A stretch of 55,000 nt of DNA, taken from NCBI GenBank assembly GCA_015478945.1, contig JABUQX010021992.1, positions 30,001 through 85,000 on the forward strand, read 5' to 3'. The position numbers were made by a program, and so were the translations under genes. The notes beneath the pieces are model-generated. The model was given only the letters and a program-made list of their open reading frames with translations, was not told the DNA's origin and searched no databases. Below, piece after piece: positions 42,800-54,342 of this stretch. The first letter of the stretch is position 1, and every line of letters starts with the position of its first letter. The stretch is from Trachelipus rathkii. Taxonomy: Eukaryota; Arthropoda; Malacostraca; Isopoda; Trachelipodidae.

Positions 42800-42846
<47 letters not shown>

Positions 42847-45510
42847 CTATATTTATATATATAATTTATATATATATATATATATATTTTTATAGTGGGC
42901 ATGCACTCGAATGATTTTGTACTTTTCGGTTGGGATATTTGGCTTGTTCATTTTTCTTGTTCTGGGCATTTTTGTCACGTATCTTCGTTGCTTGTTTTCA
43001 TATTGGGGTTATTTAACCTCAGTTGATGGTTCTTTATATTTTTTTTTTTAAATCTTTTTGCTTGTTTCTTTATTTTTTCGTTTCTTGTTTTTTATATTGG
43101 TGTCTCGTGACCTAGTTGCCTGTTTTTAAAATTAGGGTCACCTTACCCCAGTTGCTTTGTTCTTTATAATTTAGGGGTTAGGGGACCTACTCAGTATTTG
43201 CTGGTTTCTTTATATTGGTTGATAGTCAAGTGACCTACTAGTTCATGCTTGTATCTATTATATATAGTATCAGTTTCTTAGTTCTTATATACTTCGGTGT
43301 AACTACATTGACTACATTGATTATTGTATCTTTAATAAATGGATTCACGTACAACCCATAGTTTGCTTGTTTCTTTATAATAGGGTCATGTAATCTCCAG
43401 TATATTTAGTCACTTTCCTTTGGGACATTTTGTAAGTCTCTCCGTTAGAAATTTTCCTGTCACTTTTGTTACACATTGTCATGATTATTATTCATTAATA
43501 TTCACTTTACGTTTGAGTTTTTCAACATGATACACAGTTGCTTGTTCTTAATTATGACATATATTTTATGTGAAATTTAAATACTTGAGGATCTTATTTT
43601 TATGAACCTAATAATATTATGATAGAACCATATCAATATATATTATATGTATAATATAAGAAGAAGAATCTATATCTTTATCTTATATCCATATTTTATT
43701 TATCATACTGAAATTGAACATTATATATTATAGAAAATATATATATAATATATATATATTATTATATATAATTTTTTTATAATATGGTGATTTCTTCATA
43801 AACCGAGTTGCTGGTTCTTTATATTTCGGGTCTTTAAATTAGCCTTCTTCTGTTGCTTGTTCTTGATATTGTGAGGGTTACGTTAACTACCCTTTGCTTG
43901 TTCTTCATATTTGAGTTATAATTTACCCCTAAGTTGATGTTCTTTATAATTAGAGTTACATTGAACCTACAAGCTGAGGCTTGATTCTTTCTTATATTTT
44001 TCAGTTTCTATGTTTTTATATATTGAGGGTCGCGTGACCCTATGATTGTACCTGTTTTTTTAAAATTAAGGTCACGATTACTTTAACACATTGCTTTGTA
44101 TCATTTATATAATTCATTTGTTAGGGGACCCCAGTTGCTGGTTTTATTGGGGTCAAGTGACCCAGCTGCTTTTCTTATATATTGTCAGTTATCGTGTGAT
44201 TCTTATAACATCATTGGAAGTCACTTGACCATTGTTTATGTTCTTTATAATGGGGTCACGTATCCCCAGTTGCTTGTTCTTTATAATAGGGTCATGTAAC
44301 CCCAGTTGCTTTTCCTTTAATATTAGGGTCACGTGAATCTCAAGTTACTTGCTTATACATATTGTTTCAAGTTATTCATATTTTTTATTACGTTGATATT
44401 TAGTTACATGACACTAGTTGCTTGTTCTTAATCCAGTTGCCAGAATAAGAGGGTAAATTATAATATATAAAAATATTACTAATATATAAATATATATTAT
44501 CTTAAATATATTTTATATATATATTATATAATATTATATATATATATTATTATATATAATTATATATATATTATATATTTTAAATATATTAATGATATAT
44601 ATTTATATTATATTTATATATTAATTATATAATATATATATATTATATATAATAATAATATAATATATTTTTATATAGTGGGCTACATTGCTAACTCGAA
44701 TGGAATAATCTTCTCTTCGTAACTTAGACTTCTTATCTGTTAAGTTGTCTTTCAGTCTCTCCCATGCAATATAATGATAACTCTCCTTGCACAGTTTACA
44801 AGATGAATGATCAAAAGCTGCCTTAAAATGTGATTCTTTTATATTGAGTCAATGTGGCTATGCTTGTTATCATTATATTTATTCTTCTAGATTTCTTATG
44901 TTATTATTTAATATTAGGGGTCCTCGTGACCCTAGTTGAAATACTATGTTTTTTTTAAAATTTAGAGTTATGTCATCGTTTACTTAACATAGTTGCTTGT
45001 TACTTATATATTGGGGTTTTAAGGGGACCCCAGTTGCTTGGTTATCTATTTTATAATTCGGAGTGATCAATAGTAGATCACCAGCTTGACTTGTGAGTTC
45101 TTATATATTGTCAGTTATTCGTGTTTTATTTTACATTTTGAGTGAGAAGTTCATCTTGGACTCCAATTGTTCATATGTTTCCTTTTATACGAAATGGAGA
45201 GTAGGGGGGCAGGTATACCCCTCACCCCTACCCCATACGGCGGGTGATCTATTATTAATTAATTTACCCAGTTGGTTTATGTTCTTTATAATGGTTATGT
45301 TATAACCCTAGTTGTCATTTTCACCTTAATTTATAAGGGTCTACACGTGTAAACCTAGTTACTTAGCATTTAACACATTTGATCAGTTTCTTTTCTTATA
45401 CGTTATAGTTGTTTATAATCACTGTGAACCTATGATTGACTTTATTATATTAATGCGATTGCCAGAATACATTGGTAATATTATAAATTATATATATATA
45501 TTATTATATA

Positions 45511-45551
<41 letters not shown>

Positions 45552-48500
45552 TATATATATTAATAATATATATATATATTTATTTTATATATATTAATAT
45601 ATTAATATATCTTATATATATATATTATATATTATAATTATATGAAATTAATATTATATATATAATCACTATATAATATATATAATATATATTAATAATA
45701 TATATTATATATATATTAAATATTATTAAATATATAAGTGGGTATATATACATGCTTAACTATATCGTAAATGGATATTTAGTACTATTATCGGGTCTTA
45801 AAAAAATACGGAAAACCTGAAGTACAGTTTCTTTGAGTTCTTAGATATAGGGGTTAACGTTAACTACCATTGCTTTGTTCACTTATACATATTGGGGTAG
45901 TTATATTTACACTCACTAAGTATTGTATATATATATATATAGGTATATTTATATTTAGAGGTCACTTGACATCACCAAGCTGCTTGAATTTCTCTATTAT
46001 TTATTTTCATGTTTTCTATGTTTTATTATATGGAGAGTGCTCTGAGTGACCTTAGTATGGCTTGTTTATTTTAAATTTAAGGTAGTCTACGTTTATATAT
46101 ATATATAAGATTCTATCCCGAGTTATTTGCATTTGTTCTTATTAATAATTGGGTATTAGGGGACTCACAGTTGACTGTTCTTTTTATATTAGGTGAGTCT
46201 AATATGACGCAGCTAGCTTGTTCTTTATATATGTCTAGATTTCGTGTTCTTTATCAATTAGGCAGTCACTTGACTTGATTTGTTCTTTATAATATAGGGT
46301 GTCAACGTTAAACCCAGTTGCTTGTATCTTTGTAATAGGTGTACCATGTAATACACCCAGTTGCTTTTTCCTTTATATAAGTGAGTGCATCAGTGAACCA
46401 TTAACTATAATTGCTTATACCACATTAGAGTCAGTTTCTTTTTACTTTACGTTTGTTATCACGTGGACATCATAGTTAGCTTAGTTCTTATAGCAGTTCC
46501 AGATAATTGGTAAAATATATATATATTTAAATTAATATATTATTAATATATATAGTTAATATTTATTATATTATATATATATATATTTTATATATATATA
46601 TAATAATTATATTATATATATATTATATAATATATATAATAAGATATATTATATATAATTAATATATTAATATATAACTAATATAATATATATATATTAT
46701 ATATAATATATATTAATATATATATATATTAATATTATATTATATTATATATATATATATTAATTTATATATATATATTTATATATATATATTATATATA
46801 ATATAATTTATTTATAGTATATGATTACTGCAACCTCGATGGTAAATATTTATTGATTACTCTTATCGGGTTTCTTTTAAATTAGGGCTTCTATCTGTTG
46901 CTTGTCTTAGATTATTGGGTAGTTAACGGATTAAACACCACCATACTCCCAATTTTTTTGAGGTACCTACCTCATCCCTTTGTTTATTTTTTTTTTTTAT
47001 ATTATACATTAATTGGGGTTATTTTAACCCCAGATTGTAATGGTTTTTATATTGAGGTTCCTTGACCCCAGCTGCTTGTTCTTTATTTTTTCACAGTTTC
47101 TTGTTTTTTAAATTGGGGTTTCTAGTGACCTAGTATGCCTATGTTTTTTTAATTAGGGTCATAATATACGTTACCTAATATATATGTATATAAATTATAT
47201 ATTATTTTATATATAATATAACCTAGATTCATACCTTTCTTTATATTAATTGGGGTTTTATATTTGACTCCAGTTGATGGTTCTTTATATTATGGGGTAA
47301 GTACCCTAAGCTGTACTTGTTTACTTTTATATTGTATCAGTTTTAAGAGTGTTCACTTTATATCATTGTGGATCATTGATCACCATTTTATGTTTACTTT
47401 ATAATATAATGGGGAGTCACTGTAACCAGTTTGAGCTTGTTCTTTATAATTAGGGTCCAATGTAAAACCTACCAGTTGCTTTTACTTCATTTATTAATTA
47501 GAGGTCACGTGAAACACTGATTACTTTTGACTTTACACATATTGCAGTTTCTTTTGCTTTACGTATTGATTATCACGTCGACACTTAATTAGCTTGTTAC
47601 TTAAATGCAGTTGCAGATAATATGGGAAATTAATATATATTATAATTATATATATATATAATTATTATATAATATTATATATATAATATATTAATATTAA
47701 TATTAATATTTATATTATATATATATATTAATATATAGTATTATATATAATATCTATATATATATATATATATTATATATATATATAATATATTAATAAT
47801 ATATATATATTATATTATATAATTATAATTTATTATAATATAATATATGTAATATAAATAAATATATATATATATATATAATTAATTATATATATCTATT
47901 TTAATAAAGTGGGCACTTGAGAGAGCTAAATATAATCGTAATTTAGATTAGCTGATACTTTTCGGGCTTTAAATTAGGTACTTCTTAACTTTCACTTGTG
48001 TTGTCTTTGTTCTTGTACATATTGGGTTAAGTAACCTCCATTATGAGCTGTTTTATTTTACATATTGGGGTTATTAACCACAAGTTTGGATGTTCTATTA
48101 TATATTTGAGAAGAGTCCCTTGATCGACCAGCTGACTTGTTCTTTATTTTTTCAGATTCTTGTTTTTTTATTAAAGAGGGATCTCTGAGTGACTCACTTA
48201 TTAGTTTTCATGTTCTTGTTGTTATACACGCTACTGTATTAATTTCACGTTGCTATTGTTCTTTAGTTTATGTTAAGTGTACAACTGATGCATGGTTCAT
48301 TATATATATATATGGGTAAAGTGACCCCAGCTGCTTTAGTTCTTTATATTGTCTAGTTTCGTAGTTCTTTACATTAGGAGTCACTTGACCTAATTGTTTT
48401 GTTTATCTTTAGTTCAATGGGTCTAGTAACATAGTTAATACTAATGTTCTTTAATAATAGGGTCATGATACTCAGTTATGCTTTTCCCTTATATTAGTAG

Positions 48501-49320
48501 TCCTTGATGAACCCAGTTCACTTGTATCATTTATAACATTGATCAAGTTTTCTATTTTCCTTTATGATATTTGTATCTTTACGTGACATCTAGTTGGACT
48601 TGATTCTTATAATGCATATTTGTACTAGATACTATTTGAGAGGAATATATTATTAATATATTATATAATTTAAATATAATATATATTATTATATTATATA
48701 ATATAATTATATTTAATAAACTATAATATTAATATATAATTATATTATCTTTACCACCTTTAGATATTTACATATGAGATCTAGTTAATAATAGTTCCGA
48801 AGCAAATTAGTAAAGTTTAGGAGTTAAGATTTAAATCATAAAGATAAAGATTCTATTTATATAAATATGATATATATTAAGTATAGAGTTTTTATGAAGC
48901 TATTATGTTTAATAGATATTAAGATCAAAAATACTTATTATATATTGATAGGTTATTATACAAATATACTAGAGACAGTATTTTGTTCATTCTCAATAGG
49001 AGTAGGGTCATGTATATTTGAATCAAACAAAATTTAAGGATTAGGCTTGTAATATTTTTAATGTGTAGAATTACGACGATAAGATCACTATTCTTTCCTG
49101 ATAGCTTTATTTGTTTCTTTAGTTATATATTCACCGGGGTTACGTACCCCATTTGCTTGTCCTTCATATTGGGGTTATTTAACCCCAGTTAATGGTTTTT
49201 TATATTGAGGTCACTTGACCCCAGCTGCTTGTTCTTTATTTTTTCAGTTTCTTGTTTTTATATGGGGTCTCGTGACCCTAGTTGCCTGTTTTTTAATTGG
49301 GGTCACGTTATATATATCTA
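37936..49320 (+). repeat. Higher-order satellite, right part, clearest units
   Basis: Unit-start landmarks are near 37936, 38913, 39921, 40911, 42055, 42895, 44679, 45738, 46831 and 47909, so the unit is about 0.8-1.2 kb. The joint TTTTTTCAGTTTCTTG recurs near 40147, 42270, 43076, 44003, 44888, 46005, 47087, 48150 and 49240. In each unit a start block is followed by about a dozen sub-repeats, then a block ending ATCACGTGACAC ... TTAATGCAGTTGCC, then a TA-rich spacer (for example 41630-42050, 46510-46820, 47630-47905). There are no believable coding frames. Confidence 0.85.
49136..49316 (+). repeat. Cleanest satellite sub-repeats, reference copy
   Basis: Five sub-repeats can be read almost without damage: GGGGTTACGTACCCC (49136-49150), GGGGTTATTTAACCCC (49171-49186), GGTCACTTGACC (49209-49220), GGGGTCTCGTGACCC (49264-49278) and GGGGTCACGTTA (49299-49310). 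Starts are about 35 bases apart, with one longer step of about 55 at the TTTTTTCAGTTTCTTG joint. Each core is a short inverted repeat whose centre differs from its neighbours. Confidence 0.9.
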
Positions 49321-49505
49321 TATATCCATATTTTTATTATCAGTATAAAATTATAGATGGATTAGCAATTATTCCATTATTAGAATTCTAATTTTAATTA
49401 CAGTTGCTATGTTCATGATTATATATTTGGGGTTAGGGACCCCAGTTTGCTGGATTTTATTTATTATTATTTAGGGTTTAAAAGGATGTACACTTCACCA
49501 GATTT
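49321..49505. repeat. Broken last satellite unit
   Basis: After an AT-rich insertion a further sub-repeat is visible at about 49429-49455 (GGGGTTAGGGACCCC, then a TTTGCTGG linker). The array fades out before the GA run. Confidence 0.6.
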
Positions 49506-49510
49506 TTTTT

Positions 49511-49511
<1 letters not shown>

Positions 49512-49550
<39 letters not shown>
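49512..49550. repeat. (GA)n microsatellite
   Basis: About 19 GA units without interruption, at the right border of the satellite. Confidence 0.95.
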
Positions 49551-49553
<3 letters not shown>

Positions 49554-49740
49554 AAAAGTACAATCAATTGAAAGATAATTCTTTTATCTTATTCCATTGT
49601 TTGTTATCTTATTACATTGGTTAATCCATTGTTTGAAGGTGAAAGGTCCACAAATAGAGCTCTTGCTTTTTTTTTTTCATTTATTTCATCTAAAGGTGTT
49701 AATATATTATGAAAAGAACATTATGCAAGCAGAACGATGT
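49551..49740. other. Unassigned AT-rich sequence
   Basis: No frame or repeat recognised. A tandem-like phrase (CATTGTTTG / CATTGGTTA) occurs around 49598-49640, too short to classify. Confidence 0.3.
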
Positions 49741-49880
49741 TAAAATGAGGATGGATTACAGATTATAGAGTTTCATGGCAAGGGCCTGGGTTGGATTCCT
49801 TGTCCGGATCCTAGGTAGAAATTACCTAGAGAAGTTCCTCTCCTAGAATAGGCGAGGTGCGAACTTTTATTTAAAAAAAA
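49741..49880 (+). mobile_element. Possible tRNA-derived SINE
   Basis: GGTTGGATTCC at 49789-49799 differs by one base from the tRNA/Pol III B box (GGTTCGANTCC). It is followed by a GC-richer body with a short hairpin (CTAGGTAGAAATTACCTAG, 49811-49829) and an A-run at 49872-49881. I could not find a good A box, so this may be chance. Confidence 0.25.
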
Positions 49881-49881
49881 A

Positions 49882-50089
49882 AGATTTATTAATTGAAATT
49901 GTTATAAAAACAGAGGGGCACAATTTTTTTATATAGAAAAACATTTTGAAACTTGAAAGAGTCAAAAAAGTGAACTCGAAAGTAATTTTCGAAATGGTGG
50001 GCGAGATAATAAGCTGTGGCTGAATATACTTAAGGGAAAATCTCCGAAATCTACAATTCACCTACCAGCACAATTCACCGTTATTCACA
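49882..50089. other. Unassigned sequence left of LINE 1
   Basis: Nothing recognised. A 64-codon minus-strand frame (49867-50061) is rich in Phe, Ile, Ser and Lys, as expected of AT-rich noncoding DNA. Confidence 0.3.
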
Positions 50090-50265
50090 CTCCTGACCTA
50101 ACTTACCTTACCACAACTTCTATTGCCTTCCGCTGAAGCTGAACTCTTTCCAGATACCTCTGCCACTAACTTCACTTCAGACGATTTCTGTGCAATTCCT
50201 CCTTCTTCACACCCTTCAGTTTATTCATGCCTATCACTGTGATTTCTTCTAAAGATGTTATTTCT

Positions 50266-50313
<48 letters not shown>

Positions 50314-50324
50314 CTTTCTCTTCT

Positions 50325-50389
<65 letters not shown>
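50266..50389. repeat. (CT)n array inside LINE 1
   Basis: CT runs at about 50266-50308 and 50330-50389 with a TTTCTTCTTTCTCTTC-like break between. They interrupt the LINE protein between ISALS and LTTRKK, apparently grown from a serine/leucine-coding CTCTCT seed. Confidence 0.95.
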
Positions 50390-50392
<3 letters not shown>

Positions 50393-51322
50393 TTACAACT
50401 AGGAAGAAGTACGATCATGATGTTATTCCTTCTGTGGTTCTCAAACTTCTGCTTTCAGGCTTATACCTGCCTTGGTAAATCATTTCGTCTCTTTCTTTCC
50501 ATGAAGACATTCCCATCCTGCTGAAAAAATGCGCCCATTCAGCCTGTGACGAAAAAAAGGGAATCCTTCTCAGCCTTCAAACTATCGTCCTATCGGTTTA
50601 ACCTCCGTTCCTTCCAAAGTTTTCGAAGCTATCGTTAACAGGAAGAATTCTTAACATCTTAATTATTCAAATCTTATCTCTGATCTCCAGCATGGTTTTC
50701 GTAAGAAACGTTCCACTGGCCATCTTATTTTCCTTTCTCTCTGATTTTTGTTTCACTTCTCTTCGGTATTTCTGTGAATATTTCGCTGTGGGGCTAGACC
50801 TATGGAAAGCGTTAGATAGAGTCTGGCACAAAGCTTTCATTTCTAAACTTTCCTCTTTCAGTATCTATCCTTCTCTCAGTGGCATTCTCTCTGATTTCCT
50901 TTCCGGTCGATCTGTAGCAGCTGTTACAGACGGGCACCATTCATCCTTTAAAACTATTAATAGTGGTGCGTTCCTTAGGGTTCTGTCTTCTCCCCAACTC
51001 TGTTCATTAATTACCTTCTCTCGGTTACTTCATCTCCTATCCACTCCTTTCCTGACGACTCCACCTTTTATTCATTACTCCTTTGATTTTGAAAGGCGCC
51101 ACACACAATAAAACACTACTATATTTCTAAGCAAACTTCTAAGAGGCTGGGTGTTCTGAGGCGCCTTCGGAACTTCTTTACGCCACCACAGATGCTTGTT
51201 CTTTTTAGGGTTGTCGTTCGTCCCTGCATGGAGTATGCCTCAAACATCTGGGAAGGTTCCACTCACACAGCTCTCCCTGAGTAAGTGGAATCTAGAGTTT
51301 TTCCTGTCTTATCAATTCTCCT

Positions 51323-51397
<75 letters not shown>
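51323..51397. repeat. Second (CT)n array inside LINE 1
   Basis: A pure CT run that again falls within the decayed LINE frame, between the WEGSTHTALPE part and the SLSALRTISTLS part. Confidence 0.95.
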
Positions 51398-51398
<1 letters not shown>

Positions 51399-51796
51399 GT
51401 CTCTTTCTGCCCTTCGAACTATTTCAACACTCTCCTTATAAAATCTCTATTACAATGAACATTGCTCTTCAAAACTCTTCAATCGTATACCTCCTGCTTT
51501 GAGGAGAGCTAATGCGACTCGTCTTTCTATACAATCTTATTCTTTCTCTGTCCAACTCTTTGACCACAGACTTAACCGCTATGCTCAATCTTAAATGTAC
51601 CCAACTGGGAAAGTTCCGAACTCACTTCCTTTATGAGTTTTCCCAACGACCTTTGATATGCCTACTTTCAAACGCCGTGTGTCGGGGCATGTCGGACATT
51701 AAATTGACCTCCCTTCCTCAAATTCCCAAACTCTCGTAGAATATAGTAGATCTCTGACCTTTGACCACATTGCTAGATGTAAAAAATGAGAGAAAT

Positions 51797-51885
51797 AATG
51801 ATATAGTATTAAGGTGGTTTGGTCATTTGGAAGGGATGAATAGTAGTTAATTAGTTAAGCGGTTGTATAGTAGTGAATGTGTAGG
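51797..51885 (+). pseudogene. Fragment of another LINE, C-terminal region
   Basis: The phrase LRWFGHLEGMN (51809-51841) is the typical C-terminal 'RWFGHVERM' motif of LINE reverse transcriptases. After a stop the frame continues LVKRLYSSE, which also fits. It differs from the LRWYGHLKRM of LINE 2, so it is a separate element. It is short and not functional. Confidence 0.65.
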
Positions 51886-52019
51886 AAAGCTATATGATTA
51901 AAGTCCTAATGAAAAGTAGTTCGAGTATGAAGTAGAGGAATGTGACTTTCGTTCAAGCGAGTAGAATGATCAATAATTATTAATAACTATTATAATAGTA
52001 GTGAATGGAATGATTTTGT

Positions 52020-52140
52020 GAGGAGGCATGGTTCTGCGCCTGGCCCAGGAGACGAACCCCGACACTGACGAAATGTCATAATGGAGTCCGTCGCAGTAGA
52101 TAAAGCTCCAGGATAGATTCGTTCTGCGGCCTTCTCGCAC
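52020..52140 (+). pseudogene. Possible RT fragment with a KAPG motif
   Basis: AVDKAPG followed by a stop and then IRSAAFSHLK reads at about 52091-52144. KAPG-x-D-x-I is common near the start of LINE reverse transcriptases. The stretch is very short and the call is weak. The area 51886-52273 holds nothing else that I recognise. Confidence 0.3.
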
Positions 52141-52271
52141 TTAAAGGTATGAGGGGTTATATGCGTTATATTGTCGAATTAGGTCATGTTTTTTTTACTT
52201 AACTATTTTGTTTCCGATGCATGTTTGCGCACCCAATTTCCAGTCTTTGTTGAAAATTGAAAATATGCGAG

Positions 52272-52697
<426 letters not shown>

Positions 52698-53757
52698 TTT
52701 AAACAAATATTGATAGCACTTGACGAACAAGAGTATGAAATACCACAAAAATTAAAAAGAGCAATAAAAAGTACATACTGCAGTACAAGAAATAAGATAA
52801 GGGGAGAAGTAAGAGAAGAAGGATGGTTTGAGGTGAGTTCGGGAGTGAGACAGGGCAGTGTGCTCTCGCCCCTGCTATTCATATTATACATGGATTTCAC
52901 GGACTGAAGAGAATATGTAGACAGGTGGACATTGAGCACACAGTGCTATACGCAGATGATGCAGCTTTGATAGCAGAGGAGGGGCGGATTTGCAGGAAAT
53001 ATTGAACAGATGGAATGCCCAAATAGGTGAAATCAGCTTGAAGATGAGTAAGGAGAAGACGGGAATAATGAGAATAGCTAGAGAAAGAACAGAACTGAAC
53101 ATCAATATAGAAGGAAGAGGACTACAGCAGGTGGATAAATTCAAATACTTGGGAGTGATGATGGAGGGGAGAGGAGGACAGGGAGAGGAGATAGGCGAGA
53201 GGATAAAGAAGTTCTCTCAGAACGTAGGAGCATTATATCCAGTACTGAAAGAAACTGCAATACCAAGGGAAGTAAAAATGGGGATATATAAAACAATTCT
53301 GAGACCATTACTAGTGTGCGCATTAGAGTGCTGGGCGCTGAATACAACACAAATGAGAAGAGTGGAGGCTGCGGAGATGAGGGTGCTGAGATTGATTGGG
53401 GGGGTTACCCTGAGAGATAGGCGGAGAAGTGAGGAAATACGGAGAGAGTTGAGAATTGGATCAATTACTGAACAAATACAACAGAATCAACTGAGATGGT
53501 ATGGACACCTGAAGAGAATGGAAGAGGGAGCTGGACCAAGAAAGATGCTGGAGTGGACGCCAGTGGGCCGTAGACCTGTGGGCAGACCGAAGAAATGATG
53601 GAGGGACGCAGTGGAGAAGTCGACGATCGTCAGAGGAGTGTCTATGGTTGATGTGGAGGAAGGAAGATTATACTAATATAGAAGACACTGGAGCAGGTTC
53701 TGTAGAGGCGACACGTGACAGGTCAACTCAGATCTACCGGATGAGATGTTGTATAAG
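52698..53757 (+). pseudogene. LINE 2: 5'-truncated reverse transcriptase, nearly readable
   Basis: Homology starts abruptly at about 52698 (ILIALDEQEYEIP, which in full elements follows the first catalytic Asp motif) and runs as VSSGVRQGSVLSPLLFIL (52831-52884), a frameshift near 52905, VLYADDAAL with the catalytic YADD at 52949-52960, a one-base loss near 52985, then an open frame 52990-53598 with the thumb/C-terminal motifs FKYLGVMM, ILRPLLVCALECW, LRWYGHLKRMEEG and VGRPVGRPKK-like end. A TGA at 53596-53598 stands where an Arg would precede WRDAV, and remnants continue to about 53757, where a (TA)n run starts. Two small frameshifts and one nonsense change are the only damage in the remaining part, so it is younger than LINE 1 or contains sequencing errors. 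Clade not assigned. Confidence 0.88.
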
Positions 53758-54017
<260 letters not shown>

Positions 54018-54072
54018 TGATAGTTGAGATTAACTTAGTTAAAAAAAAATCCCTATTTTTTTTTAAAAGTAA

Positions 54073-54192
54073 CACTGGCCAACAAAGATTTTGCGGCAAA
54101 ACATTTGAAGGTCATTTTATAGGTAACTTGTTGCCCTGATTCCGAATATGACCTCCGTTTTCCTAGATTGGCTCTAGTTTTTGAGATACAGG
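54073..54192 (+). repeat. Arm of the copy 3 element, same as the copy 2 right arm
   Basis: It begins CACTGGCCAACAAA at 54073, directly after TAA (54070-54072), contains CTGATTCCGAATATGACC (54136-54153) and ends TTTTTGAGATA. Read on the minus strand (the copy 3 gene strand) it matches 5951-6069 from end to end with matching spacing: TATCTCAAAAAC, GGAATCAG, then TTGGCCAGTG. So two separate elements share a terminal arm. Confidence 0.75.
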
Positions 54193-54342
54193 GTGGTCAC
54201 AAAAATACATTAATAACAATTTATGTTAGGTTGTAAAGTAATTCACAAAAAAAACACGAAAGATATATATCAAATTGTTAATGAGTAAGTACATAAAATG
54301 CTAATAGGTCAAAACATTCAATTCAGTACAATGAAATCACAA

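Larger units (their letters stand above)
50090..51740 (+). pseudogene. LINE 1: degenerate non-LTR retrotransposon reverse transcriptase
   Basis: Pieces of one ORF2-type protein appear in order over three frames: FTSDDFCAI and SSKDVISALS, then HDVIPSVVLK; NYRPIGLTSVPSKVFEAIVN (a reverse-transcriptase motif, about 50580-50640); a GFRKKRSTGHL-like phrase; DRVWHKAFISKL at about 50815-50852; FLSGRS with AVTDGHHSS. The catalytic YADD motif is represented by FPDD (51048-51059). A large part after it is missing, then LRRLRNFFTPPQM-like, VRPCMEYAS and WEGSTHTALPE appear, and near the end ALRRANATRLS-like and TFKRRV. Frameshifts, stops, an internal deletion and two CT arrays make it inactive. The series resembles LINEs I know from decapod crustaceans. 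The endonuclease part is absent, so it is also cut short at the 5' side. Confidence 0.85.

Noticed and set aside
7441..49300. About fifteen open frames of 60-80 codons (for example 27736-27945, 32996-33205, 42140-42352)
   Set aside because: They fall in satellite sub-repeats or TA-rich spacers and show no shared domain or splice context.
7441..49320. CRISPR-like array, because sub-repeats of about 35 bases contain palindromes
   Set aside because: Spacing elements are repeats too, not unique spacers; the sequence is eukaryotic and there are no cas genes.
39280..49320. Telomere-type repeat, because TTAGGG-like words occur in the sub-repeats
   Set aside because: The words are isolated parts of the 35-base units (TATTAGGGTCA) and are not in tandem.
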